In this document: positions 12,331 to 25,800 of the stretch, piece after piece
Position numbering within the stretch: position 1 is the stretch's first letter
How the letters are laid out: each line of letters starts with the position of its first letter
Assembly: GCA_030522415.1 (NCBI GenBank)
Contig: CM060127.1
Span: 10,067,207-10,131,206 of the forward strand
Length of the DNA stretch: 64,000 bases
Origin: Channallabes apus
Taxonomy: Eukaryota; Chordata; Actinopteri; Siluriformes; Clariidae
Reading direction: 5' to 3'
Position numbers and translations under genes: made by a program
The notes under the pieces: model-generated
What the model was told of the DNA's origin: nothing
Database searches by the model: none
What the model saw: only the letters and a program-made list of their open reading frames with translations

Positions 12331-13723
12331 GCCATAAATAATCAAAAACACACACCCCACAAACCCGCTCGTGATGTAGAGCTTCTCAAGGCTCCATCAA
12401 ACTCGAACACACGCGTGCCCTCGTTCCACTCTGAGCAGTTCAGGCTTCAAACCGCGCTCCCAGACTAACCACAAGGCTTTTTACACAGCGTGTGGCATCG
12501 CTCCAACGTTAAAGCCATCTCTGAGGAATGGAGCGATTTATAAAAACGGCAAAGAAAGCAGAAACATTAGTTCAAGGTCTGTTTGAGCAAATCTGGTTTG
12601 AAGCAGATGGAAGAAAAAAAAATGCAAAGGAAAAAAAAGTGGGTTTAAGGCAGCTGTTTTGCTTTTTCCTTATTATATATATATATATATATTTTTTTAA
12701 GCAGCTTTCCTGGCACGGCAGAGTGAGGGGCCGAGTCATTACCTGCTCCTCTTTGGTGTAGAGCTGGAAGCACTGAGCGAGGGTACACGCCTGGGGCTGA
12801 TGGTGCTGCTCGCGGTGCAGGTACACGCTCTCAGCATCGGGGACGTACTCCTCCTCCGTGTGGCCAAACAAACTGCATTAGAAACCAGCATTACACAAAA
12901 CCCTCAGACTGTGTTCACTGCTTACTGGCATCACGCGCTGATTAGGTTCCATCCTGTCTCGTAGAGAGCTGCAATTTTAGTGCGGCTGCGAGAATTCCTG
13001 TGGCGATTACACAGATATTCCACTCGTATTTCTCTCCGACATGGTGGAACGTTGTTCCTTATTCTGCATGCTGGAACACGTCGCGTCGGTTCTCTAAGGG
13101 CTACATCTGAGCACGCTACATAAGCATGGAGTACATCAAAAAGCTGCAGGCGAGCGGGAACAATCTTTCAAGCCAAACACTTACTAATCCTTGGTCTCTT
13201 TGTCCCACTCCACGACGATCTTGACGTGAGGAGGACCCCCGGCGCCACACGACTTATACGCCCTGCAAAACACACGCATTACATCAGGAACACGATTCGA
13301 CTCGAGGTTCCTACGTGACTTCATGGTTTATAATTCACTCATTGAAGAAGAAGCAGAAGAAGAAGTCGTGTCTGTAATAGTAATCTATATGTGTACAAGA
13401 TTAGTGATCGGGGGGGAAAAAGGAAAAGACACTGGAAATAAGATCCTTTAACAAATGGAACATGTTGAATCGTCCTGTAACTGGAAAACCTTCACATACA
13501 CTCAACATTTTTCCTTTGGCCGATTTTTGTTGTTGTTAATTTACTCTCTATACTTTATTATATTCATTAGATTTATTATGTAGGTGATTTTGTGCCGGGA
13601 TTAAACTGTAAATTGCTCCTTAAGATACTGTAAACATTTTTATCTTGGCTCATATATATATGGACTGACAGATAAGCAGATGGCTAGAAAGATAGATAGA
13701 CAGACAGAGAGAGAGAGATAGAC

Positions 13724-13758
<35 letters not shown>

Positions 13759-16700
13759 TAGATACTGTAGCTTGACTGGTCAACAAACAGACAGACAGAG
13801 AGAGAGAGAGAGATAGATAGTCAGACAAACAGACAGACAGACAGACTGACAGACAGGACAGGTATCAGTATTGTGTGACCTTCAAGGTCATTATCAGAAT
13901 ATAAACAATATCTGAAATAGAAAAGATTCGGACGAATTCATGCCGTTTTACTTAAACAGCTAAAATCTGGTCTGTAAATTTGTTCCAAGCTCAAAGCCCA
14001 ACCTCTCCACAGTCGGGTGACACAAGGGAAATTCCTCCTGTGGTAACAAGTATGTGATCCCCACCACACCGACCACGCGCAGGCTGAGGGGCCCCACCTA
14101 ACACAAAACCAAACACACACACACATACACACACATACATCAATAATAATATGAAGAAGAAAAGAAAAAACAAGCTGTTCTTGTGATAATAATAATAATA
14201 ATATACAAACCGGATTCCAAAAAAGTCGGGACACTAAACAAATTGTGAATAAAAACTGAATGCAATGATGTGGAGATGGCAAATGTCAATATTTTATTCA
14301 GAATAGAACATAAATCATGGAACAAAAGTTTAAACTGAGAAAATGTATCATTTTAAGGGAAAAATATGGTGAATCAAAATGTCATGGTGTCAACAAATCC
14401 CAAAAAAGTTGGGACAAGGCCATTTTCACCACTGTGTGGCATCTCCCCTTCTTCTTACAACACTCAACAGACGTCTGGGGACCGAGGAGACCAGTTTCTC
14501 AAGTTTAGAAATAGGAATGCTTTCCCATTCTTGTCTAATACAGGCCTCTAACTGTTCAATCGTCTTGGGCCTTCTTTGTCGCACCTTCCTCTTTGTGATG
14601 CGCCAAATGTTCTCTATAGGGGAAAGATCTGGACTGCAGACTGGCCATTTCAGTACCCGGATCCTTCTCCTACGCAGCCATGATGTTGTGATTGATGCAG
14701 AATGTGGTCTGGCATTATCTTGTGAAAAATGCAGGGTCTTCCCTGAAAGAGATGACTAGATGTTGTTCTAGAACCTGAATATATTTTTCAGCATTGATGG
14801 TGCCTTTCCAGACATGCAAGCTGCCCATGCCACACGCACTCATGCAACCCCATACCATCAGAGATGCAGGCTTCTGAACTGAGCGTTGATAACAACTTGG
14901 GTTGTCCTTGTCCTCTTTGGTCCGGATGACATGGCGTCCCACATTTCCAACAAGAACTTCGAATCGTGACTCGTCTGACCACAGAACAGTCTTCCATTTT
15001 GCCACACTCCATTTTAAATGATCCCTGGCCCAATGAAAACGCCTGTGCTTGTGGATCTTGCTTAGAAATGGCTTCTTCTTTGCACTATAGAGTTTCAGCT
15101 GGCAACGGCGGATGGCACGGTGGATTGTGTTCACTGACGATGGTTTCTGGAAGTATTCCTGAGCCCATTCTGTGATTTCCTTTACAGTAGCATTCCTGTT
15201 TGTGGTGCAGTGTCGTTTAAGGGCCCGGAGATCACGGGCATCCAGTATGGTTTTACGCCCTTGACCCTTACGCACAGAGATTGTTCCAGATTCTCTGAAT
15301 CTTCGGATGATATTATGCACAGTTGATGATGATAACTGCAAAGTCTTTGCAATGTTTCGCTGGGTAACACCTTTCTGATATTGCTCCACTATCTTTCTGC
15401 GCAACATTGTGGGAATTGGTGATCCTCTACCTATCTTAGCTTCTGAGAGACACTGCCACTCTGAGAAGCTCTTTTTATACCCAATCATGTTGCCAATTAA
15501 CCTAATTACTGTTAATTGGTCTTCCAGCTCTTCGTTATGCTCAAATTTACTTTTTCCAGCCTCTTATTGCTACTTGTCCCAACTTTTTTGGGATTTGTTG
15601 ACACCGTGAAATTTGGAATCAACATATTTTTCCTTTAAAATGATACATTTTCTCGGATTAAACTTTTGATCTGTCATCTATGTTCTATTCTGAATAAAAT
15701 ATTGACATTTGCCATCTCCACATCATTGCATTCAGTTTTTATTCACAATTTGTTTAGTGTCCCAACTATTTTGGAATCCGGTTTGTAATACAATATTACG
15801 CTTCTCTATGTTTACACACATCATCAGCATATGAATAAAACACGAGGCTGAATACGGTTAAACACCGACCTGGATGTACACGCCTTGTCTTAGCAGGTGA
15901 TGCATCTTCTCGAGAATGGCCTTCTGAAGAACGTCCCAGGTTACAGTGCGCTCCATGTACAGCACAAACGGAAGACCGAACCTGAAATACAGCCGGTAAC
16001 AGCTTTAATATTTAACTTTCACATCATCTAACGTACAAAAAAAAAACTTAATCACTTCAATAAAATCCATCTCTAGTTCTCTACTGCGAATGAAGTTACA
16101 GCATTTTAAAGAGAAGTTTAATTCAGTCCGTTTATTTTACTCCTCTTTAGTAATTCTGGTTATTTATGATGATTGATTTCCGTGTTTCTCAAAGTGTACA
16201 CCCCCTAGAGGGCTGTGAAGGTACTGCAAGCAAGCAGCAAGAGAAATCCCTGTTCAATATATTTTTTTGATCAGTGCGTCTCTAATTTATAAGACATATT
16301 AGTTACTGTTTAGTTTTTTCCTGCGTGTGTTCATGTGGCTACCTCCGCCCTTGGTGGCCGATGCACGCTCGGTTGCAGATCAGCAGGATCATCTTGTCAG
16401 CTGCGTTTTTGTTGGGCGACGCCGGGTTCACCGCCCCTTGCATGAACGACGGGGTGCGACTGCTGTCGGTGCCGAACTTCACATTGTTCTGGTTGAGGTT
16501 CGCGAGGAGGCTCCCTGTGAAAATGTACAGATGTAAAATTCTTAGGCTTCTAATCATCAGTACTGTAAACGACGAGGGCGTCTCGGGGGGGTTAGAGTAC
16601 CTCTTTTGGAGCGAAGGCTTTCTAATTTGAACGTCTCCGGAGTTTCGAACGCAAAGATGGAGTCGCTTTCTTGAATGATGTCGAGATCGTCGTCGTCGTC

Positions 16701-16981
16701 GCAGAAGGAGCGGTGGAAACCGTCGTAGTACATTTCGGTCAGGACGAACTGAGGACGCGAGAGCGACAGATGTGTTTAGACCAAGAAATAAATACATGCA
16801 TCCGCTCGTAATTAGATTACACAGTAAAAAAATAATTTTTATTATTAAAATGTCATTTAAATGATCCGACACTCGTAATTATATGATCAGACATCCTGCA
16901 AAACTCTTTCTTTCGGTTACTCTTAGTTTCATCAAATCTTAAGTGACTATGAGGGACTACACGAGCTGGCCCGCAAAACAG

Positions 16982-17031
<50 letters not shown>

Positions 17032-19810
17032 ATATTTCTTTAGACCTCCTTTAGGCGTATGTGACAACATAAAATTACTCCATGCTATGTGCGGTTGCAA
17101 GAAAAAGTTTGTGAACCCCTTGCAATAAACAGGTTTTCAGCATTAATGTAATTTAAGTCACAACAATAGACGGAAACAATGTGCTTAAGCTGATAACGAA
17201 CAAAACAATTATCATTTCTCGTGTCTTTCCTGACCACACCCATTACACACTCACAGACTGGTTACTAACTGCAGTCAGTAGTTCACACACACTGAGCTAA
17301 ATTAATGCAATGAGTTTGGAGGTGAAGGATTAAAAAAAAAAAGAAAAAAAAAGGCCGCTCTGGATAAGGACGTACGCCAAAAACATGAAGGAGATGTTTG
17401 AAGACATACAGTACGATCAGGCGTACAGCTGCATTAGGCTGGGAAGGAACGCCAAGTGTTTCCCATCAGTCGACAGACTTTAAAAGTTAAAGTTAAAAAC
17501 AGTTTGGAAAATTGTCTGTAAATGGAGACGGTGTAGTACTGTGGCTTCTCTTCCTAAACGTTGGACGCCCAACCGAGATGAATCCTGAGTGAGGTAAAGA
17601 AGTAACATCTAACAGCTGGAGCTAGGGTTGGAATATTTGTTCTCTAGATTCATATATTATTGTAAATTAATAGTTTATTAGAATAAATTAAAGAAATTAA
17701 AAGCACAAATCATCCGGAAATGAGAGACCATCCGACATGTGCGTGAATGCAGTAACTAACGTTACACTCGCTCTGACGGCAGCAGGTGGTCTACCGATAG
17801 CTTAGCATGCTAAAGTAAAACAACTTTCGTTAAAATTCCTAAAACTAAACGGTCGAAAGTGCGGCTGTATTTCACAAGAAAGGATTCAGACACCGCGACG
17901 TGCAGCGAATGTTTCACAGCAGTTGCGTGTAAAGGCGGAAACACGTCAAATCTAATGAAACATTCGAGGGCAGACGGAATAAAGTTAAAAGCAGACGGAG
18001 GCACCGTGTTTAACAGCTTGTGGACAACAGCTGGCGCTATCGGTGTGGACGACCCTCAGTCCCAGTCATACCAACTGTAGCAAAAAGGAGTCACTGATTA
18101 TGATGCCGACAGCAGCCTTTCCGCAGGTTAGTAGTAGGATAATGTAATGTTAATAGCAAAATGCTAATCTTGCATTCATGCTAACAAATAGTCAAACAAT
18201 TTGTAAAAAACTAATGTAACATGGATTCTGTTTATAATTATGGCTTTCCAGCCTGTACTAGTAGCACTACAACAGTGACCCCATTTACCATTGTAAAGAA
18301 GGCTATACATGTCCTGTGCAGGGCAATAAGTCAGGAAAGGAGTCGTATTTTGACAGAAAAGGCAAATATGGTGAAATTTCTGCAAAAGAATTGCTAAAAT
18401 TTGAAGCTTACATATTCATATATATACTTTAAACTTTTAATATATTGTTCAATTTTAAGCATAAAATTTTTTGTTCAATAAAAATTAATTCTTGAGTCAT
18501 CCACTATAAATTTTTGGCTTAAAAGTACCGGTTCAGGCACCGTTTTGGCACCGGTACCGTTTTCAAAGTATCGATTTGGCACCGGTATCGAAAAAAACCC
18601 AAACGATACCCAACCCTAGCTGGAGCTGGTGAACATCTCTGTTCATGAATCTACCATACATTAGTCACTGAACAGGCAGAGTATTCACGGCAGAACACCA
18701 CGAAGGAAACTCTCCAAATAAATAAATAAATAAATAAACCACTGCTGCACGCCTGAAGTTCGCCAAAGAGCGTCATGGAGATCTGCACTGCGACTGGGAA
18801 AATGTTTTGTTTTAATTATTGGGGATTAATACTCACTAGCACAGTGTTTGGCGCAGACAGAGCACAGCTTAGCATCATCCCGACAGTGAGGTGTGGCGGA
18901 GCGAGCATCATGATTTAAACTTGCTTCACTGCCTCAGGGTCTGGAGCACTTCACCCGTCATCGAGGGGGAAAATTAAATTTCAAGTTTACCGAAACCTCC
19001 TGCAGGATAATGACCCTAAAAGCACTGGAGTAAATCCACCACAGAACGGATTCAGGAAATTAAAAATAAAATAAATGCATCTTTTGGAGCAGTCCAGTCA
19101 CTCCAAAACGTAACCTTGTAGAGTAGATGCTGTGGAATGACCTCAGGAGAGCCGTTCACACCAGAGAGCCTACACACACGTCTGAGCTGAAGCTGTTCTC
19201 TAAAGTGTAACGCTGAAAAAATTCCTCCTGAACCTTGTGCAGGTCTGAAAGCTCTTGCCAGGGGAGGTTCGACTAGCTGGTAACTCTTGTTAAGGGATTG
19301 TTAATTGTGTGTAATCAGATCAAGCACATGTCAGTCTATTGTTGTGACTTAGAGGAAGATCAGGTCACATGTTACAGCAAATTAAAGCAAAAAAAAAAAA
19401 AAACAGCTTGTTCCATGGGGGTTCACATACTTTTTAGCTCGGTGAAAACTGAACACGCGTGAACACATGAACACATGAAAACTGAACACATTATTAACGT
19501 GCAGGTTTCTCCATCAGTGATCTATAATTCAAACTCCACCACTGCTGTGTTTATTTAGTTTGAATTGTAAACAGTAAAGAAAAGGCATTTTATAAAATGT
19601 TCTGCAGGTAAAATAAATAAATAAAATTAAAAAAAAAAGAGAAATCTGTCCCACAGGACAGTGAATGGACACCTGGTCTGGAGGAATCTTCGTCTCACGT
19701 GAAACCGCTTCTCTGAGCCTGGAGACGGTGCTGTTGAGCGGCACGGCCACGCCGATCCTCATGCAGTGAGAGTACTTGCCCTGATACACCACGGTCACGT
19801 ACAGGGGTCT

Positions 19811-19844
<34 letters not shown>

Positions 19845-22800
19845 ACGAAAACACATGACAAATCAATCAACCTTACTTTTATTAGTTTAAACCCCAAAAA
19901 ACTTTAATTTCATTTCAAACTCAGCTTCAAACATTATTCTTAAAAATAAATAAAGAAGTATTTTAAAGTTAATCCCGTATACTGTACACTACTGTAGTCT
20001 CCCGCGGTGTGTGAATGTAAAATACAGATGTTAATCCCAACATCATGTGAGCGTGTTTTTTTTAAGTACTTTAATAGTTTTTTTAGTAGTTTCTTTAATG
20101 AGCTGTCAATTTCTTTAGTATCAGTTAGAGCTTCTTTTAATTAATTTTAAAAAGCTTACGTTATGTTTTTGCGCAATTATTTGTTCGGCGTGACACAGCG
20201 CCCGCCGGTAAACACAGACGAAGAAGAAGTGCTTATGTCACGCACAAAGCGGACGGAGATGCCAACAGCTGTGTATTGATTCGATGTAGCGTTCTGTTGT
20301 GGCTGCAAAATGGAAAGGAGCGATAAAGTTATCAACGAGCCGAGAGATGAAGAAACCAGCGAGAGAAAACGACAGAAACTGTCAGTAAAGACTTATATGT
20401 TGTGCCTGAGCTGTAGAACTTTTAGTCCTGAAGGTTAAGTTGCACTTAGTGTTTTTGTATAATTTTTTTAATAAGTTTTTGTATAATTATACAAAAACAA
20501 CTTAGTGTTTTTGTATAATTATTTATTTTAAATGTGCCTGAGTTTTTTTGATACATTTGAAATACCTTTTTTTTAGTTTTTGCATCTGAGACAAGGCTTT
20601 AAAATAAGAATGTATGTTTCTGTAATGCACTTAATTCATCTCTGTCAGCTTTAAGCTATTCCTTGTATTGTGAATAATGACGATGTTTATTTTTTATAAA
20701 ATGCTAAAAAATAAAAGTTGACTTTTTCTAAAAAGAGAACCAATTAATATTTGTTTCTCTTATATATTTTATATGGCTGTTTAATTAAGCAAAAGCACAT
20801 TTTGTCCAATTACTTGATTAATCGATGATTTTTTTGGTAGAATACTCGACTACTAAAATATTCGACAGCTGCAGCCCTCGTGTATCAGTACTGTAGAGTA
20901 AATACAGTAATAATTCACCATCACAAGCCACATTTATTTCCTTTACGGTCGCTTTATTTTATTGTATATAGAAATTTCGTTGATTTACAATAATATTTAT
21001 GTTGCAAAATTAGTACCTTATATTGTTCTCAACGGTTTAGCGTTAAAATGTACAAAATAATATATATATATATATATATATCACCATGAAAAAAAATGCG
21101 GAGGATATTTGTTGTTTCTGAGACATTAAGGGGTTTCAACAAACAATTATTAGCTAGACCCTGGACCGAGACCCTGGACCGAGACCCTGGACCGAGACCC
21201 TGGACCGAGACCCTGGACCGAGACCCTGGACCGAGACCCTGGACCGAGACTTTGCGAAGGTCGACTGTATTCTGCAATATTGTATTTAGGTAATTGTTTT
21301 CTCTGGTTTTTCGATTTTTACTTGATTTTTTAGATTATCTTTTGTATCAGAAGTAAAGTTCAAACAAACATAAAACATATTTTAGAAGGAAGTATTCCTC
21401 TTTAATGTATTTACTGTTAGCAGATGATTTAAAAACAGTTAGACCATTTTAAAAACTGAAAAAAAATGTAAAAGCTAATTAAGAGTCATTGAGTTATGAT
21501 TCCGAATTGATTTAATGATTCATAATTTCAATAGTCGCTTATTCGTTTCAATAATTGATAGACTACTCGGCTATTAAAATAGAGGATGACAAAGTTCCAC
21601 ATGTATGAGATATGCATTTGTTCTGAGAGAAAAGTACATGGTGCATTGTTTTTTAAGTTATCAAGAGATGAGTGCACACTTTACTTCCTTGTTTTCTTTA
21701 GAAAAACATAATATAAAATGAAAAAATTGTTCTTTTCGGCCATGATCCTCTCAGGGGTTGGTGTGAACCAGTGAAAGGTGACACGTTGGTGTTTCGATGG
21801 AAACACACTGACTGGACTGACTGAGCTACATGAGCTGTTTTCGCAGAGTTTGGAGAGATTACTGCAGTCTAGTGCTGAGATTATTTTTCCGTGTGCGTAT
21901 GCAGACCTCCAAACCACCGTCGGCGAGCTGCCGCGCTCCAGAACAACACATTCATACAAATGACGTGTAAACAGAAAAAAATATCACCGCTTCCAAGAGG
22001 GAAGAAAGAAAAACATCAGCAAAATGTCCAGAAATAATAAAATGTCTCCTTCTGCACTTCACGCCGAAGACGAGAGCCTCGTAGATTAAACTCTCCGTAC
22101 CGCCACCGCTTACAGTATGTGGCTCACGGCGTAAGAACCTATATCAGGATCATTTCCAATTATCCAGCCGTTCGTTTTGTCTGATCATGATTTAGTTGTA
22201 ATGGCTCGTCTGTAGCGTACTGCAGGCGAAATCTGCACTAAATCACTAATCACTTCCTTAAAAGTGAAAGCGACATCTTTAATCATTAATGCACAGTAAT
22301 AAAATTAGAAAATTTAAAAATAGAGTGTGCGTCATGTCGAGAAACTTCTAACTCTGTAGAGTGTAACTCAAATGTTAGTAAAACCATTTTAAACAAAAAC
22401 ACACACGCCAGCAGCCGGAAAAGAAAAAGAAAAAGAAGGATCCACCCTGAACAACTTCATGACTAATAGAATTAATCTATAAAATAAATAAGATTTTTAG
22501 GGCATCCAGGATCTTGTTTTTTGTCCGAGTCTTCTTTCTTCAACATGTTGATTGATCTAAAGCATTCGTATATAAAGTACAAGGGGCGTTCGAGTCAAAC
22601 AGGGACTATGGACTTTGGTTTTATGGACCATTATTGGGCTTGCCTGCTTCACATCTGAAACTCTGGCCTCCCAGGAACTCCTTTAATAGCCTTTTCTTTT
22701 AAAGAAAAAGAAAAAAAAAGCAGCCTCTTCAGACATTCTGTTTCTGCAGGACAATGCATGACCTCATACCATCCAACAACACCGGGAGAAACGAGTTGCG

Positions 22801-25800
22801 CCTCACTGGTTTCAATGAATCAGTCCGGGAGCACAATGATAGAAAATGTCTGTCCTGTAAAACCGTGCTGATGGTGAATAAACCTAATCTTCAACAAAAC
22901 AGAGTTCACAGTCTAAGAAAGTGGAAAACAGCTCCGAGACAGAATGGCGTCCGGGATCCCCCTCGCGATTTAAAAGGCGCAGAGAAAACACTGTTACATT
23001 TGAAGTGTGAGATTAGTTTCCTTAGGCGCGGCGACGTTTTTGTGAGGGGAAAGTGGACAGAGATTTAGTCAGGTGGATTGTTAAGGCGTGCAAGACTCAT
23101 TTTGCCTGACTTGTGAAAAAGTTCCTTTCCAGGAGCACGTTCATAAGTCGGATTTGTTCTTAAGTCAGGGACTTAAGGTACACGTAAATAGTAGCCATCT
23201 AATCGCTTGATTAGATTAGATCTCTCTTGCTAGAATGTGTGCATGTCTGCCCCATGTGCGGGTAAACATCAGGTCACACGATGAGTTTCCTGAAAGGAGA
23301 ATCTGCTTCCATTCCTGATGAGTAAACTCAGTGAGAACGCGTCTCTCCCACACACCTTTACTTCACACTTTCATTCACTTTTATCTCTGGCTGAGGAAGA
23401 GTTCTGATTGGCTCACACTTCATACGTAGTAAAGCATCGAACCGATCATAGACGAGACTGAATTCTTGTAACCCATCATAACGTGAATGGCGGGATTTAT
23501 CAAAAGATACGGGAAACCTAACCTCACCACAAAGTTGGAAAGAATATTCCTTCTTCTTCTGTTACATTTCCTGCCAATCAAAAGATTCACAGCTCGAAAG
23601 AAAAGTTATATTCTGATTAAAAGCTTTAATCTCAACAGATCGACGTCCATGTAAACAACAAGTTTGGAATCTTTAATCTGCATGTCCATGTAAACACTGT
23701 GATGGAGTGCAGTTTTATTCCTTATCTGATAGATCGATAACCATCTCAGAGGATTGTACCATAAACTCCGTGTCTACATCACAAAGCTGGATGAGTTCCA
23801 TCATTTGTTATCTCTAAGAGAATAAGAAGCTACAGTAAGATTGAAGCTTTTATTTGAGGTTCGTTCGTTTAAACTCCATAGTAACGCTCTCTTTTGTTTC
23901 TCAGAAATAAAGACAGAGGCTTCCTTTAACAACAACAACAATAAATCCCTAAACAGTTCAAGAAGTAGTAGTACAACCGGCTTCCACGACTTTTGTAGTA
24001 ACACTACATGCTAATCAGTGAGCATTAGCATGAATGAGGCCCACCCAACGTCTCAGACTAGCTTATCACAAAAGAATCGACTTCAATCACGCGTGAGAAA
24101 CGCATCTTGAAGAAAAAACCTGTTTGTCCGCAGCCTAAAAGACAAGACTTCCTGCTTCCTGCATTCTTCCCCCTCAAACATGAGCACCTTATTGTAGTCG
24201 CATTATCAACGCACAACAAACGAACGAATAAATCACGACTAGCGTCACAATCTCACACACCACAGTGTAGGACGCTTCAATAGTGGGTGACGATACGGAC
24301 GGATACGGACGTCTGACGTGAGGTCACACAAGTGTGTGAGGATGAAACGTGATCCTGACCTTCACGTTAGTTCTTAGACAGACATATCATTGTGTTCTTG
24401 TTGTTTGGTTTGGGTTCTGGTGTTTTTGCAGATTCCTTAGAGATGAGAGAATAAATCTGATTCACACCGACTCCAAAATCCATTTTTTAAACCCATTTCT
24501 ACATTTATAACGGAGATGAACTGGAATGGAGGAATTAGTCTCGAACACACACTGAAAACAGTCTCACAACACGGCGAGCACCAATTAGTCATAATTCACG
24601 TCTATTAGAAATCCAGCGTGTGCGTGTTAGAAGCCGATTGACCCGCACTCACGGTCAGGTTAAGTTTTGAGAATATGGAGGGACTTGAGGAGGTACAACT
24701 TCGTTGTTTCTTTATAATCCTACAGGTGGCGCTCTCTAAACTATTCCTACAGCCACCGAGTGTTTTTAGGTGGTAGGAGTGATTGATTTGATTTGATTTA
24801 AGTTTGTTTAGAAACAATAATATTTCTCCTCTCGTCTTCGAGGGGAAAATCAATAAATAAATCATAAATACGTGACGGTGGTTGTGATCGCATTTCGCAA
24901 GAGAGCACTGACCGATATAAGCAGGACTACAGAAGGAAAAGAGGAAGAGATTTGCGTCATGGAGGTGGAGCGCACACAGCTCAGTACAGCCTTTTTCACT
25001 ATACATGACGTAAAAAAAAGTGAAGTCGCGTACTTACCGAGTGTGAGGTAACGGGATGGGAAGAGAGATGCAGAGGAAAGGATCAAAAGTGTTGCTCTGC
25101 TTCTGGCAGTGTGGACATGTGAGTGAAGATCTGCGTGTTCAAGATGAGGAGAAGAAACAAATTAATGCTTTCTATAGAATCTAAAACAAAACAAAAACAG
25201 ATAAACAGTATATTGTACCTGTATTGTGCCTGAAACAGCTCCTGGACAAAAGAGCCGGCCGAGAGCGGGGGCGAAGGTCCCTCGAGCGCTCCGTCATCTT
25301 CCTCTAAGGGCGGCTGTGACAGGGAGACGGGAAGAGAACTCATCTCATTCACTGTGTCCTAACTAGTCATTATATATTCACGACTGCGATATTACGGTTT
25401 AATTACATGGAAAATGTGTTTTTTTGAAAAGTGTTCCCAAACTTTTGAGCGGTCGTGTAGGTCGTTCAGATTGTAACTACTTGTTCTACTCGACTGGGGT
25501 TTTCTTCCCTCATCGTCGAACCAGTTGGTGGTAAATTGAAAATCACGGAGAGAACATCAGGGATCGTGTTGTAGTTTGTAAACGTAACGTGGCCGCATGC
25601 TTCATGATCATCGTGATCTGACGTGTCTGAGATCTGCCTACACTGTACATCAGTGTTAATACGCAGCGTGAACTGAGCGCCGCCTCCTCGGTCCGGGTTT
25701 TGGCACGCGCGCCTGTTTTTCACGAGCGTCGCTGCCGCGCAAAGCTGGACTGTAAATCAGACGCGTCTGCCAAATACTCAGCTGATTGAGATCTCAGGAT

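Larger units (their letters stand above)
17089..19445 (+). mobile_element. decayed Tc1-like element in usp31 intron 5, split by an hAT element
   Basis: The ends match in inverted orientation: AAAAAGTTTGTGAACCCC at 17102-17119 and GGGGGTTCACATACTTTTTA near 19417-19436. Decayed transposase pieces lie on the plus strand, including LGRNAKCFPSVD near 17440 and a CGGASIM-like and LLQDNDPKST-like stretch near 18890-19025. A SINE-tail scrap (GCTCTGGATAAGGACGT) is at 17357-17373. The hAT at 17623-18618 interrupts it. Confidence 0.7.

Noticed and set aside
21029..21293. Repetitive open frames on both strands
   Set aside because: Produced by the 13-bp minisatellite, which lacks stop codons in several frames.
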